Below are positions 50,791 to 59,477 of a stretch of 64,000 nucleotides of DNA, in pieces (positions within the stretch are counted from its first letter, which is position 1; every line of letters begins with the position of its first letter). The notes under the pieces were generated by a model, which did no database searches, was not told the DNA's origin, and saw only the letters and a list, made by a program, of their open reading frames with translations. Source of the DNA: Paenimyroides tangerinum (GTDB lineage: Bacteria > Bacteroidota > Bacteroidia > Flavobacteriales > Flavobacteriaceae); NCBI RefSeq assembly GCF_003865405.1, contig NZ_RQVQ01000013.1:28804-92803 (forward strand). The letters run 5' to 3'. Both the position numbers and the translations under genes were made by a program.

Positions 50791-52632
50791 TTAAAATTTG
50801 GTGATTAATTGAATATTAAAATTTCTGCCAGGCATTGGTCGGTTAATTACATTTTCGTAATTCACATCCGAAGCATTTTTGATTTCAAAGACAATAGTCT
50901 GTTTAATTTTTCTTCCAAAATGATATTGCATATTTGCATTGATTAATGCATAAGCTTCAATTTTTGAAGAGTTTAAATTACTTGCGGTCGTAAAAACAGC
51001 ACCGTTATAAATCGTTTGAATTCCAGCAGAAAATTTTTCATAATTATATGATATTTGCCCAGTTATTTTATGAAAAGGAGTATAAATCAATTGTTTTTTT
51101 AATTCTGTGTCTTGAGAATTAGTATAGGTATAAGTTCCCTGAATTTTGAATTGATTTTTGTTTAAAGCAAACTGATATTGAACATCAAATTCGGCACCTT
51201 TTATCGCAACTGATTTTAAATTCTGAGCTTCCCAAATTCCGGTATTATTTGGAATCCATTGCAGCATATTATCAATTTTAGTGTAATATGCATTAAGTCC
51301 AAAACTAAATTTTTTGAATGTAAACTCGTTTCGTAAATCAAACTGGAAACTCGTTTCTGGCTGAAGCGATTTATTTCCTCCTGGTTCCCAGAAAATATCG
51401 TTGAAAGTTGGAATTCTAAAATTCTTTGAACCGTTAATTTTTAATTGATAAACGTTCGCTGGTTTGTAGTAAAAACCAGCAGAATATAAGAATGGATTTT
51501 CATACGAATTATTTATTTCTTGTTTAAATCCAATTTCATAACCCATTTTCTCATTAAAGTGATGATTGGCTAAAACACTTAATCCTAAAACTTCTTGCTT
51601 TGCCGATTTTATTCCAGAATTTTTACCTGTTCCGTGATGATTGGTGTAATCAATGATTGCGTTTAAACTAAAGTTATGGGAAACAAAATATTCAAAATCA
51701 TATTTTGCAATCAAAGAATTTACGTTTCCTGACGAATAATCATCGGTCGGTAGATTATTGAAATATTTGTAACCTTCATTAAAATAAGCAATTCTCGCAT
51801 TTGATTTGTATGAATCACCTTCGTTTTTCCAATGTAAAATATTTCTGAAATACGAATTTTGATATTTTGTTTTGGTTTGATTTTCAGAAACCAAAGAAAA
51901 ATGACGTTCATCATTAAAATACGTCGAATAAAACGATAACGTATTTTTTAAATCTATTTTATATCCAATCGTAGCGCTCGCACTGTTGTTATAAAATTGT
52001 CCGTTGGTGTTTTTCCAAGTTCGATTTTTAACTTCAAAATCATTATCAGATTGATTGCGATTGATGTTAATTTGCGCAAACCATTTTTCGTTACTAAGGG
52101 TGAAATTATTATTGACTCTGAAGGTGTTAAAACTTCCGTAACCCAATTGTAACGTATTATCCAAACGTTTCTCAAATCGAATTGGATTGTTTAAATGTAT
52201 GGTTCCACCAATGGCACCAGAACCATATAAAACGCTTCCACCTCCTGGTTTTATCGCGATTTCTGAAAATTCTTTGTAGGAAATGGAATTAAAATCAGTT
52301 TGACCTAAAAACAAAGAATTCACTCCAATTCCATTCCAAAGAACACTGGTTTGTTGCGCTGTTGTTCCTCGAAAACTTGGAGATGAAACCATTCCTGAAC
52401 CATTTTCTTTAAAATAAATCGATGAATTCATTAACAGTAAATCAGTCAAATTTCCATTGGCTTGTTGGATAATGGAATCGTTTATTTTATGAATGGTTTG
52501 AGTTTTATTGTGCGAATTTAATTTGTAATCAGATATGATTAATTCATCCAAAACGATAGTTGCTTGCTCTTGCGCAAATGCAAAAGAAGTACACGTAAAA
52601 ATTACAAAATATGAAATTTGTTTAAATAGCAT
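50791..52632 (-). CDS. btuB: TonB-dependent cobalamin receptor (BtuB-like)
   Basis: A 613-residue outer-membrane receptor. A signal peptide (MLFKQISYFVIFTCTSFAFAQ) and TonB-box region (ATIVLDELIIS) precede a plug domain (residues ~30-140, with GSGMVSSPSFRGTTAQQTSV and SVLYGSGAIGGTIHLNNP). A ~470-residue beta-barrel ends in MPGRNFNIQLITKF (terminal Phe). A canonical cobalamin riboswitch directly upstream makes vitamin B12 the likely substrate. It is co-transcribed with the beta-propeller lipoprotein. It is divergent from binding-protein and permease genes for the inner-membrane step. Confidence 0.88.
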   Translation of the reverse strand: MLFKQISYFVIFTCTSFAFAQEQATIVLDELIISDYKLNSHNKTQTIHKINDSIIQQANGNLTDLLLMNSSIYFKENGSGMVSSPSFRGTTAQQTSVLWNGIGVNSLFLGQTDFNSISYKEFSEIAIKPGGGSVLYGSGAIGGTIHLNNPIRFEKRLDNTLQLGYGSFNTFRVNNNFTLSNEKWFAQININRNQSDNDFEVKNRTWKNTNGQFYNNSASATIGYKIDLKNTLSFYSTYFNDERHFSLVSENQTKTKYQNSYFRNILHWKNEGDSYKSNARIAYFNEGYKYFNNLPTDDYSSGNVNSLIAKYDFEYFVSHNFSLNAIIDYTNHHGTGKNSGIKSAKQEVLGLSVLANHHFNEKMGYEIGFKQEINNSYENPFLYSAGFYYKPANVYQLKINGSKNFRIPTFNDIFWEPGGNKSLQPETSFQFDLRNEFTFKKFSFGLNAYYTKIDNMLQWIPNNTGIWEAQNLKSVAIKGAEFDVQYQFALNKNQFKIQGTYTYTNSQDTELKKQLIYTPFHKITGQISYNYEKFSAGIQTIYNGAVFTTASNLNSSKIEAYALINANMQYHFGRKIKQTIVFEIKNASDVNYENVINRPMPGRNFNIQLITKF

Positions 52633-52639
52633 CGTTTCT

Positions 52640-52657
52640 ACCTTTTTTCCCGAAGGT
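52640..52657 (-). promoter_or_regulatory. Hairpin near the btuB start, possible riboswitch output stem
   Basis: Minus-strand ACCTT / AAGGT stem with loop CGGGAAAA lies 8 bp upstream of the btuB ATG. It could be the expression-platform hairpin (P13) of the cobalamin riboswitch, blocking translation when B12 is bound. Confidence 0.45.
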
Positions 52658-52678
52658 TCACTTTTTTGTTAGTAATCT

Positions 52679-52850
52679 TTAGGCAGGTCTCCTGGCTTGC
52701 TATATTCGGCCTTCCCGATAAAAATCAGTGGCGTGAGTTCGAATGTATCTGAAATCAGATAAGCTTACAGTTGCGGGTACAGCATAGGAATTGAAAAATT
52801 CGCACCTATTTCCCTATTAATGCAATTGTTAAAAATGCAACCTAATACAA
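52679..52850 (-). ncRNA. Cobalamin (vitamin B12) riboswitch
   Basis: On the minus strand the conserved blocks appear in order: AATAGGGAAATAGGTGCGAA (52817-52798), CCCGCAACTGTAAG (52777-52764), GCCACTG (52732-52726), GGGAAGGCC (52716-52708) and the B12 box AGCCAGGAGACCTGCCT (52697-52681). This is the full AdoCbl aptamer pattern. It lies in the 5' leader of btuB, ending about 47 bp before the ATG, so B12 should shut off receptor synthesis. The divergent btuF side carries no aptamer. Confidence 0.95.
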
Positions 52851-52852
52851 TG

Positions 52853-52883
52853 CAAATTTAGACGTAATTAATTAGAATGCAAA
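52853..52883 (-). promoter_or_regulatory. btuB leader promoter, -33 TTTG and -7 TAAATTTG
   Basis: Minus-strand TTTG (52883-52880) and TAAATTTG (52860-52853) are 19 bp apart. Transcription would begin just before the riboswitch. Confidence 0.65.
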
Positions 52884-52909
52884 TCTTTTTTATCAACTTG
52901 ATAATTTGG

Positions 52910-52937
52910 TTGGTAATAAAATTAAAAACTACATTTG
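52910..52937 (+). promoter_or_regulatory. btuF promoter, -33 TTG and -7 TACATTTG
   Basis: TTG at 52910-52912 and TACATTTG at 52930-52937, 17 bp apart, 19 bp before the btuF start. Confidence 0.6.
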
Positions 52938-52956
52938 TGATTTAAAATAAAACAGA

Positions 52957-54096
52957 ATGAAATTTAATTTTTTGAAATCAATAGTTTGTATTGGATTTGT
53001 TATGCTTGTTTCTTGTAAGGAAAAAGAAAATTCGATTCAAAAAAGCGAAATTGTAAAAAATGAAATCGTTTATGCAACGGGTTTTGAATTATTGCAATAT
53101 GATGATTTTTCTGTTTTAAAAGTAACCAATCCTTGGCCAAATTCAGAACAAAAATATACGTATGTTTTGAGTAAAGATTTAAATTCGATTCCAGATAGTT
53201 TATCGAATTTTATGCAAATTCAAATACCTATTAAAAAGGCAGTTGTCACTTCAACTACGCATATTCCTTCGCTGGTTGAGTTAGGCGTTGAAAATTCGTT
53301 AGTTGGTTTTCCTGGACTTGATTATATCTCAAATGAAGTAATTCGAAAGGATATTGATGCGCATAAAATTACCGAATTAGATGATAACGAAAATGTAAAT
53401 TTAGAACTGGTTTTAGATTTACAACCCGATTTAATTGTTGGACATAGTTACGATGGAGAAAATAAAAAATTAGAAAATATCAAAAATGCCGGATTAAAAA
53501 TTGTTTATAACGGTGATTGGGTTGAAAATTCACCTTTAGGTAAAGCCGAATGGATTAAGTTTTTTGGCGCTTTGTATGATAAAAATAACGAAGCTAAAGC
53601 TGCTTTTGATCAAGTCGTTTCTTCTTACAATGATGCTAAAAAATTAGTTTCGAATTTGCCGAATAAACCAAGCGTTTTAAGTGGTTCTTTGTATCAAGAT
53701 GTTTGGTATTTGCCTGAAGGAGAGAGTTGGATGGCCCAGTTTATCAAAGATGCAGGTGGAAATTATTTGTGGAGTGAAAGTAAAGGTGTTGGAAGTATTT
53801 CCTTAGGATTTGAATCTGTTTTTGACAGAGCTCAAAATGCCGATTTTTGGATTGGACCAGGAGAATTTTCAACCTATCAGCAAATGCAAAATGCAAATCC
53901 ACATTATGCCCAATTTTCAGCTTTTAAAGATAAAAAAGTTTATTCCTATAGCGTTAAAAAAGGAGTAAGTGGAGGAACTTTATTTTATGAAGAAGCACCA
54001 AACAGACCCGATTTAATTTTGAAAGATTTAATTCATATTTTTCATCCAAACGCGTTACCAAATTATCAACCGTATTTTATAGAACCTTTGAAATAA
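52957..54096 (+). CDS. btuF: Cobalamin-type ABC transporter substrate-binding lipoprotein (BtuF-like)
   Basis: A 379-residue lipoprotein (MKFNFLKSIVCIGFVMLVSC, lipobox cysteine at residue 20) with a Peripla_BP_2 fold: VVTSTTHIPSLVELGVENSL, LVLDLQPDLIVGHSYDG, NAGLKIVYNGDWVENSPLGK and WLPEGESWMAQFIKDAGGNY. The family binds corrinoids or siderophores. The divergent riboswitch-controlled receptor argues for B12. The permease gene starts at the base after its stop codon. A longer N-terminal domain before the first lobe (residues 25-105) is typical of the Bacteroidota form. Confidence 0.8.
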   Translation: MKFNFLKSIVCIGFVMLVSCKEKENSIQKSEIVKNEIVYATGFELLQYDDFSVLKVTNPWPNSEQKYTYVLSKDLNSIPDSLSNFMQIQIPIKKAVVTSTTHIPSLVELGVENSLVGFPGLDYISNEVIRKDIDAHKITELDDNENVNLELVLDLQPDLIVGHSYDGENKKLENIKNAGLKIVYNGDWVENSPLGKAEWIKFFGALYDKNNEAKAAFDQVVSSYNDAKKLVSNLPNKPSVLSGSLYQDVWYLPEGESWMAQFIKDAGGNYLWSESKGVGSISLGFESVFDRAQNADFWIGPGEFSTYQQMQNANPHYAQFSAFKDKKVYSYSVKKGVSGGTLFYEEAPNRPDLILKDLIHIFHPNALPNYQPYFIEPLK

Positions 54097-55128
54097 ATGC
54101 TTTTTACGTCTAAACAAAAAATACTTGCTTTTGGATTATTCTTAATTTTAATCCTCGTTTTTATTCTCAATTTGTCTATCGGATCGGTGCAAATTGCGTT
54201 TAAAGATGTGGTTTCTATTTTGATTTTTCAAGATGCAGACAAAGAAAGCTGGAAATATATCATTTTAAACTATCGTTTGCCCAAGGCTATTGTTGCTGTC
54301 TTGGTTGGAATGGCCTTGTCAATCAGTGGAATGTTAATGCAAACGCTGTTTAAAAATCCAATGGCTGATCCGTATGTTTTAGGATTGAGTTCGGGGTCGA
54401 GTTTAGGTGTAGCGTTAGTTATTTTAGGTGGTTCGTTGTTTCCATTTGCTGTAAAACAATATTTTACCTCTTCATTGGCTTTGGTTTTGGCTTCAGTTTT
54501 AGGAAGTTTATTGGTGTTGTTTATCATTCTTTTGGTTTCGAGAAAAATCAGAGATACAATGACCTTATTGATTGTAGGTTTGATGTTTGGAAGCTTTGCA
54601 GGTGCTATAGTTGGGGTACTTTCATATTTTTCTTCGGCAGAAGAATTGAAGAAATTTACCTTTTGGTCTTTAGGAAGTTTAGGAAATGTTACTTGGCAGA
54701 ATATTTTGATTATGACATTGGTTATTTTTATTGGATTATTGCTTTCTTTCCGATATTTAAAGACGTTAAATGCCTTGCTTCTAGGTGAAAATTATGCAAG
54801 AAGCTTAGGAGTAAATATTAAGAAATCCAGAGTTTTAATCATTCTTGCAACTGCAATTTTATCGGGTACTTGTACGGCTTTTGCAGGACCGATTGCTTTT
54901 GTTGGTTTGGCTATTCCGCATATTACCAAAATGATTTTTAAAAGTAGTAATCACTTTTGCTTATTCTTTGGGAATTTACTTTTGGGAGCCATAATACTAT
55001 TGTTTTGCGATGCTGTTTGTCAGTTGCCAGGCGAATCTTTTATACTTCCAATTAATGCGATTACGAGTATCGTTGGCGCTCCAATTGTTATTTATTTGCT
55101 GTTGCGAAAGCAAGGTTTCAGGACTTAA
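54097..55128 (+). CDS. btuC: FecCD/BtuC family ABC transporter permease
   Basis: A 343-residue inner-membrane permease with about ten membrane helices. Typical marks are LPKAIVAVLVGMALSISGML, the loop LFKNPMADPYVLGLSSGSSL, GENYARSLGVNIKKSRVLII (coupling helix for the ATPase) and FAGPIAFVGLAIPHITKMIF. It moves the ligand delivered by the adjacent binding protein. No ATPase (BtuD) gene follows; the next gene is tgt after 112 bp. The ATPase must be supplied from elsewhere or has been lost. Confidence 0.85.
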   Translation: MLFTSKQKILAFGLFLILILVFILNLSIGSVQIAFKDVVSILIFQDADKESWKYIILNYRLPKAIVAVLVGMALSISGMLMQTLFKNPMADPYVLGLSSGSSLGVALVILGGSLFPFAVKQYFTSSLALVLASVLGSLLVLFIILLVSRKIRDTMTLLIVGLMFGSFAGAIVGVLSYFSSAEELKKFTFWSLGSLGNVTWQNILIMTLVIFIGLLLSFRYLKTLNALLLGENYARSLGVNIKKSRVLIILATAILSGTCTAFAGPIAFVGLAIPHITKMIFKSSNHFCLFFGNLLLGAIILLFCDAVCQLPGESFILPINAITSIVGAPIVIYLLLRKQGFRT

Positions 55129-55213
55129 TTTATCTATGTAAAATGATTTCAATCGATTCAAATTTTAATTGTGAATATTTTCAGAAATAAAACATTAAAT
55201 AAAAGAATCGCTT

Positions 55214-55221
55214 TATATTTG
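55214..55221 (+). promoter_or_regulatory. -7 promoter element TATATTTG for tgt
   Basis: TATATTTG matches TAnnTTTG, 19 bp before the tgt ATG at 55241. Confidence 0.55.
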
Positions 55222-55240
55222 CAAATTGTAAAATATAGAC

Positions 55241-56371
55241 ATGAAATTCGATTTATTACATAAAGATCCGTTATCTAAAGCTAGAGCCGGGAAAATTACT
55301 ACAGACCACGGAGTTATCGAAACTCCAATATTTATGCCTGTTGGTACAGTTGCATCTGTAAAAGGTGTGCACCAACGCGAATTAAAAGAAGACATCAATC
55401 CAGATATTATTTTAGGAAATACCTATCATTTGTATTTACGTCCAAAAACGGAAATCCTTGAAAAAGCAGGTGGATTACATAAATTCATGAACTGGGATAG
55501 AAATATCTTAACAGATTCTGGTGGTTTCCAAGTTTATTCCCTTTCAGGAAGAAGAAAAATTAAAGAAGAAGGTGTGAAATTCAAATCGCATATCGATGGG
55601 TCTTATCATTTCTTTTCTCCAGAAAAGGTAATGGAAATTCAACGTACTATCGGAGCTGATATTATCATGGCTTTTGATGAATGTACGCCATATCCATGTG
55701 ATTATCGTTACGCAAAACGTTCGATGCACATGACACATCGTTGGTTGGATCGTTGTATTTCACATTTAGAAAAAGTTCCGACAAAATACGGTTACGATCA
55801 AGCATTCTTTCCAATTGTTCAAGGATCAACATTTAAAGATTTAAGAGCGCAATCTGCAGAATATATTGCAAACGCAGGTGCTGTTGGAAACGCAATTGGT
55901 GGATTATCTGTTGGTGAACCAGCAGAAGAAATGTACGAAATGTGTGAAGTGGTTACAAACATTCTTCCAGAAGATAAACCTCGTTATTTAATGGGAGTTG
56001 GTACACCAATTAATATTTTAGAGAATATCGCTTTAGGTATTGATATGTTTGATTGTGTGATGCCAACACGTAACGCAAGAAACGGAATGTTGTTTACATC
56101 TGAAGGTTTCATTAATATCAAAAATAAAAAATGGGAAGACGATTTCTCTCCAATAGATCCAATGGGACACACTTGGGTAGATTTAGATTATTCAAAAGCC
56201 TATTTACGTCACCTTTTTGTTGCAAACGAATATTTAGGTAAACAAATTGCTACCATTCATAACTTAGGTTTTTATATGTGGTTGGTTCGCGAAGCTAGAC
56301 AGCAAATCTTAGCAGGAACTTTCTATGCTTGGAAAGAAAAGATGGTGAAACAAATGGCTACCCGTTTATAA
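55241..56371 (+). CDS. tgt: tRNA-guanine transglycosylase
   Basis: A 376-residue TIM-barrel enzyme that swaps guanine-34 for preQ1 in queuosine tRNAs. Catalytic residues are in place: Asp92 in LTDSGGFQVYS and nucleophile Asp271 in FDCVMPTRNARNG; the GGLSVGEP substrate loop is at 220-227. The zinc site is altered: where family members have CxCxxC, this protein reads SPIDPMGHTWVDLDYSKAYL (residues 303-322), with none of the three cysteines, though the later His (IHNLGFY) remains. lptF follows after 13 bp. Confidence 0.93.
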   Translation: MKFDLLHKDPLSKARAGKITTDHGVIETPIFMPVGTVASVKGVHQRELKEDINPDIILGNTYHLYLRPKTEILEKAGGLHKFMNWDRNILTDSGGFQVYSLSGRRKIKEEGVKFKSHIDGSYHFFSPEKVMEIQRTIGADIIMAFDECTPYPCDYRYAKRSMHMTHRWLDRCISHLEKVPTKYGYDQAFFPIVQGSTFKDLRAQSAEYIANAGAVGNAIGGLSVGEPAEEMYEMCEVVTNILPEDKPRYLMGVGTPINILENIALGIDMFDCVMPTRNARNGMLFTSEGFINIKNKKWEDDFSPIDPMGHTWVDLDYSKAYLRHLFVANEYLGKQIATIHNLGFYMWLVREARQQILAGTFYAWKEKMVKQMATRL

Positions 56372-56384
56372 TTAAAGATATTAT

Positions 56385-57458
56385 ATGAAAATAATTGATT
56401 GGTATATTTTAAAACGTTATTTAGGAACATTCTTTGTGATGTTACTGCTTTTTATTCCTATTGGGATAGCTATTGACGTTGCCGATAGAATTAATAAAAT
56501 TCTTGAAAGTAAAGTGCCAATCGAAGCAGTTTTGGAATATTATTTAGACTTTACGGTCTATTTTGCAAATATGCTTTTTCCTATTTTCTTGTTTATTTCG
56601 ATTATTTGGTTTACCTCAAAATTAGCGAGTAATACAGAAATTGTAGCTATCTTAAGTTCTGGAATTTCATACAATCGTTTTCTTCGACCTTATATTGTTG
56701 GTGCTGCTATCATTTCATTAATTGCATTGATTTTTGGATTCTTTATTGTGCCACCTGCAAGTGCAGGTTATAACGATTTTCGTTTTAAATATCTAAGACG
56801 TGGAGAAGTTCGTGAAACAATGAACGTCTATAAACAGTTGAGTGAGAATGAATTTATCTATGTAAGTAATTTTAATTTAAATACAAAAACAGGTTATAAT
56901 TTTACATTAGAAAAATTTGAAGGAAATAAATTAGAATATAAAATCAAAGCCAATCGTATTATTTATAACGATAGTACAAAAGATTATACATTAAAAGGTT
57001 ACGCAAAACGAATCGTTGGTGAATTAGATGATAAAATCGAAACCGAAGATCAAAAAAACGTCAAATTTGATTTCGAAATTGATGATTTAACACCAACAGT
57101 TTATGCTGCAGAAACAATGAATCTTGGTGAATTAAATCGATTCATCGAAAAAGAGAAAATGCGTGGTTCGTCAAATATAAATTCCTATTTAGTAGTAAAA
57201 TATAAAAAATATAGTGTTCCGGTTTCGGCATTTATCCTTACGATTATTGCCGTTGCCGTTTCATCAACAAAGCGTAGAGGTGGAATGGGAGTGAACCTTG
57301 CTCTTGGAATTGCCTTTGCCTTTACCTATATTTTCTTTGATAAAATTTTCGGTACGCTTGCCGAAGCTTCAAGTATAAATCCCTTATTTGCAGTTTGGTT
57401 TCCAAATGTTGTTTTTGGAATCATGGCTGTGTTTTTATTGAAAAATGCTAGACGCTAA
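56385..57458 (+). CDS. lptF: LptF/LptG family LPS export permease
   Basis: A 357-residue inner-membrane protein (YjgP/YjgQ fold): three N-terminal helices (MKIIDWYILKRYLGTFFVML..., residues ~8-32, 55-80, 98-122), a periplasmic beta-jellyroll (about 125-265, with LSENEFIYVSNFNLNTK and IIYNDSTKDYTLKGYAKRIV) and three C-terminal helices. With LptB and LptC it extracts LPS toward LptA/LptD; lptD is at 1.7-4.4 kb here. Its end overlaps the EamA gene by 14 bases. The partner lptG is not in the window. Confidence 0.9.
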   Translation: MKIIDWYILKRYLGTFFVMLLLFIPIGIAIDVADRINKILESKVPIEAVLEYYLDFTVYFANMLFPIFLFISIIWFTSKLASNTEIVAILSSGISYNRFLRPYIVGAAIISLIALIFGFFIVPPASAGYNDFRFKYLRRGEVRETMNVYKQLSENEFIYVSNFNLNTKTGYNFTLEKFEGNKLEYKIKANRIIYNDSTKDYTLKGYAKRIVGELDDKIETEDQKNVKFDFEIDDLTPTVYAAETMNLGELNRFIEKEKMRGSSNINSYLVVKYKKYSVPVSAFILTIIAVAVSSTKRRGGMGVNLALGIAFAFTYIFFDKIFGTLAEASSINPLFAVWFPNVVFGIMAVFLLKNARR

Positions 57459-58332
57459 TTTTAAAAATCACCTACAACTTCATTTAATAGTTTTCATTTG
57501 GGGATTTACAGCAATACTTGGTGAGTTAATTTCATTAAGTGCTTTACCTTTAGTTTGGACCCGAATTTTAATAGCTTTAGTTCTGATTTTTGTTTATATA
57601 AAAATTAGAAAAATTTCATTAAAATTTTCGCCTAAACTTATCACAACTTTTATTGTTTGTGGATTTGTAATTGCCTTACATTGGTTTACATTTTTTCATG
57701 CGATTAAAATATCTAATATCTCCATTACATTAGCTTGTATTTCAACAGGTGCATTTTTTACTTCCATTTTAGAACCGATTTTCTTTAAACGAAAAATAGT
57801 TTGGTATGAGGTTTTTCTAGGAATATTAGTAGTTGTTGGTTTGGGAATTATATTCAGTGTTGAAACGCAATATGTTGCAGGTATTTTGGTCGCTTTATTT
57901 TCGGCTTTTTTATCAGCAAGTTTTTCGATAATCAACGGTAAATTTGCGGGGAAATACGATTCGAATGGAATTAGTTTCTACGAGCTTCTAGGCGGTTTAT
58001 TATTTTTGACATTTTGTATGTTTTTTATTGGAGGCTTTACTTCTGAAGTATTTCATTTTCAAAAATTAGACTGGCTTTGGTTGTTGATTTTAGGATCGGT
58101 TTGTACGGCTTATCCTTTTATAGCTTCAATTAATATAATGAAATATTTGTCGCCATATACTTGTATGCTAACTATAAATTTAGAACCAATTTATGGAATT
58201 TTATTGGCTGTAATCATTTTCAAGAATCAAGAAAAAATGACACCTGAATTCTATTTAGGAGCTGTAATTATTTTATCCACAGTACTTTTAAACGTTTATT
58301 TTAAAAATAGGAAAAAACGAAAAGTTATTTAA
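57445..58332 (+). CDS. EamA (DMT) family transporter
   Basis: A 295-residue inner-membrane protein with ten hydrophobic helices in two EamA repeats. The first begins LIVFIWGFTAILGELISLSA; the second begins about residue 150 with ILVALFSAFLSASFSIINGK and ends in LEPIYGILLAVIIFKNQE, a repeat hallmark. Members export amino acids or other metabolites; the substrate is unknown. It overlaps lptF by 14 bases, so it is translated from the tgt-lptF transcript. accA follows from its own -7 element. Confidence 0.88.
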   Translation: MLDANFKNHLQLHLIVFIWGFTAILGELISLSALPLVWTRILIALVLIFVYIKIRKISLKFSPKLITTFIVCGFVIALHWFTFFHAIKISNISITLACISTGAFFTSILEPIFFKRKIVWYEVFLGILVVVGLGIIFSVETQYVAGILVALFSAFLSASFSIINGKFAGKYDSNGISFYELLGGLLFLTFCMFFIGGFTSEVFHFQKLDWLWLLILGSVCTAYPFIASINIMKYLSPYTCMLTINLEPIYGILLAVIIFKNQEKMTPEFYLGAVIILSTVLLNVYFKNRKKRKVI

Positions 58333-58340
58333 TAAAAGTT

Positions 58341-58348
58341 TATCTTTG
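58341..58348 (+). promoter_or_regulatory. -7 promoter element TATCTTTG for accA
   Basis: TATCTTTG matches TAnnTTTG, 36 bp before the accA ATG. Confidence 0.5.
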
Positions 58349-58384
58349 TAAACTGTAAAAAAAAAATCAAAACGATAGATAACT

Positions 58385-59338
58385 ATGGAATATTTAGATT
58401 TTGAACTTCCAATTAAAGAGTTAGCAGAACAATTAGATAAATGTACGATTATCGGACATGAATCTGATGTTGATGTTTCTGAAACTTGTAAAAATATCGA
58501 GAAGAAATTAGAAGATACTAAAAAAGAAATATACAAAAACTTAACGGCTTGGCAACGTGTTCAATTATCTCGTCATCCAAATCGTCCATATACTTTAGAT
58601 TACATCAAAGCTTTATGCGGTGATACATTCCAAGAATTATTTGGAGATCGCGGTGTAAAAGATGATAAAGCAATGATAGGTGGAATGGGAAAAATTGGAG
58701 ACCAAACGTTTATGTTTATTGGTCAACAAAAAGGAACAAACACTAAAACACGTCAATACCGTAATTTTGGTATGGCAAATCCAGAAGGATACCGCAAAGC
58801 TTTACGTTTAATGAAAATGGCAGAAAAGTTCGGTATTCCTGTTGTAACTTTAGTTGATACTCCAGGTGCTTATCCAGGATTAGAAGCTGAAGAACGTGGA
58901 CAAGGTGAAGCTATCGCAAGAAATATTCTTGAAATGTTCCGTCTAAAAACACAAATCATCACTATTATTATTGGTGAAGGTGCTTCTGGTGGAGCTTTAG
59001 GAATTGGTGTTGGTGACCGTGTTTACATGTTAGAAAATACTTGGTATTCGGTGATTTCTCCAGAATCTTGTTCTTCTATTTTATGGAGAAGTTGGGAATT
59101 TAAAGAAAGAGCAGCAGACGCACTTAAATTAACTTCTATCGATATGAAAAAGAATAAGCTTATTGATGGAATTATTCCAGAACCGCTTGGTGGAGCTCAT
59201 TACGATAAAGAAACAACTTTTGAAACTGTGAAAAAATATATCGTTTCAACTTTTGAAGAATTGAATAAAAAATCAATCGAAAAATTAATAGACGAACGTA
59301 TGGATAAATATAGCCATATGGGAGAATATAAAGATTAA
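58385..59338 (+). CDS. accA: Acetyl-CoA carboxylase carboxyltransferase subunit alpha
   Basis: A 317-residue crotonase-fold subunit that, with AccD, transfers CO2 from biotin to acetyl-CoA for fatty-acid synthesis. Marks are ARHP-like [54 protein letters not shown] (about residues 158-177), [15 protein letters not shown] and [20 protein letters not shown]. Length is normal (about 317). It is transcribed toward dnaB but has its own terminator. Confidence 0.96.
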   Translation: MEYLDFELPIKELAEQLDKCTIIGHESDVDVSETCKNIEKKLEDTKKEIYKNLTAWQRVQLSRHPNRPYTLDYIKALCGDTFQELFGDRGVKDDKAMIGGMGKIGDQTFMFIGQQKGTNTKTRQYRNFGMANPEGYRKALRLMKMAEKFGIPVVTLVDTPGAYPGLEAEERGQGEAIARNILEMFRLKTQIITIIIGEGASGGALGIGVGDRVYMLENTWYSVISPESCSSILWRSWEFKERAADALKLTSIDMKKNKLIDGIIPEPLGGAHYDKETTFETVKKYIVSTFEELNKKSIEKLIDERMDKYSHMGEYKD

Positions 59339-59359
59339 TTTTTTTCTACAAGATATCAA

Positions 59360-59391
59360 TGAAAGTCAGAGTTAACGCTCTGACTTTTTAG
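59360..59391 (+). terminator. Intrinsic terminator after accA
   Basis: Stem AAAGTCAGAG / CTCTGACTTT, loop TTAACG, then Ts. Confidence 0.9.
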
Positions 59392-59477
59392 TTGTTAACA
59401 ATTTGAATCGACTTGTGAACAATGATAGTGGATAAATTATCATTGATAAGCACAGAATTTTGACTTAAATTAGCTTC

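Noticed and set aside
52633..52956. Small coding gene in the 324-bp gap before btuF
   Set aside because: The gap is fully accounted for by the cobalamin riboswitch, its leader hairpin and two divergent promoters.
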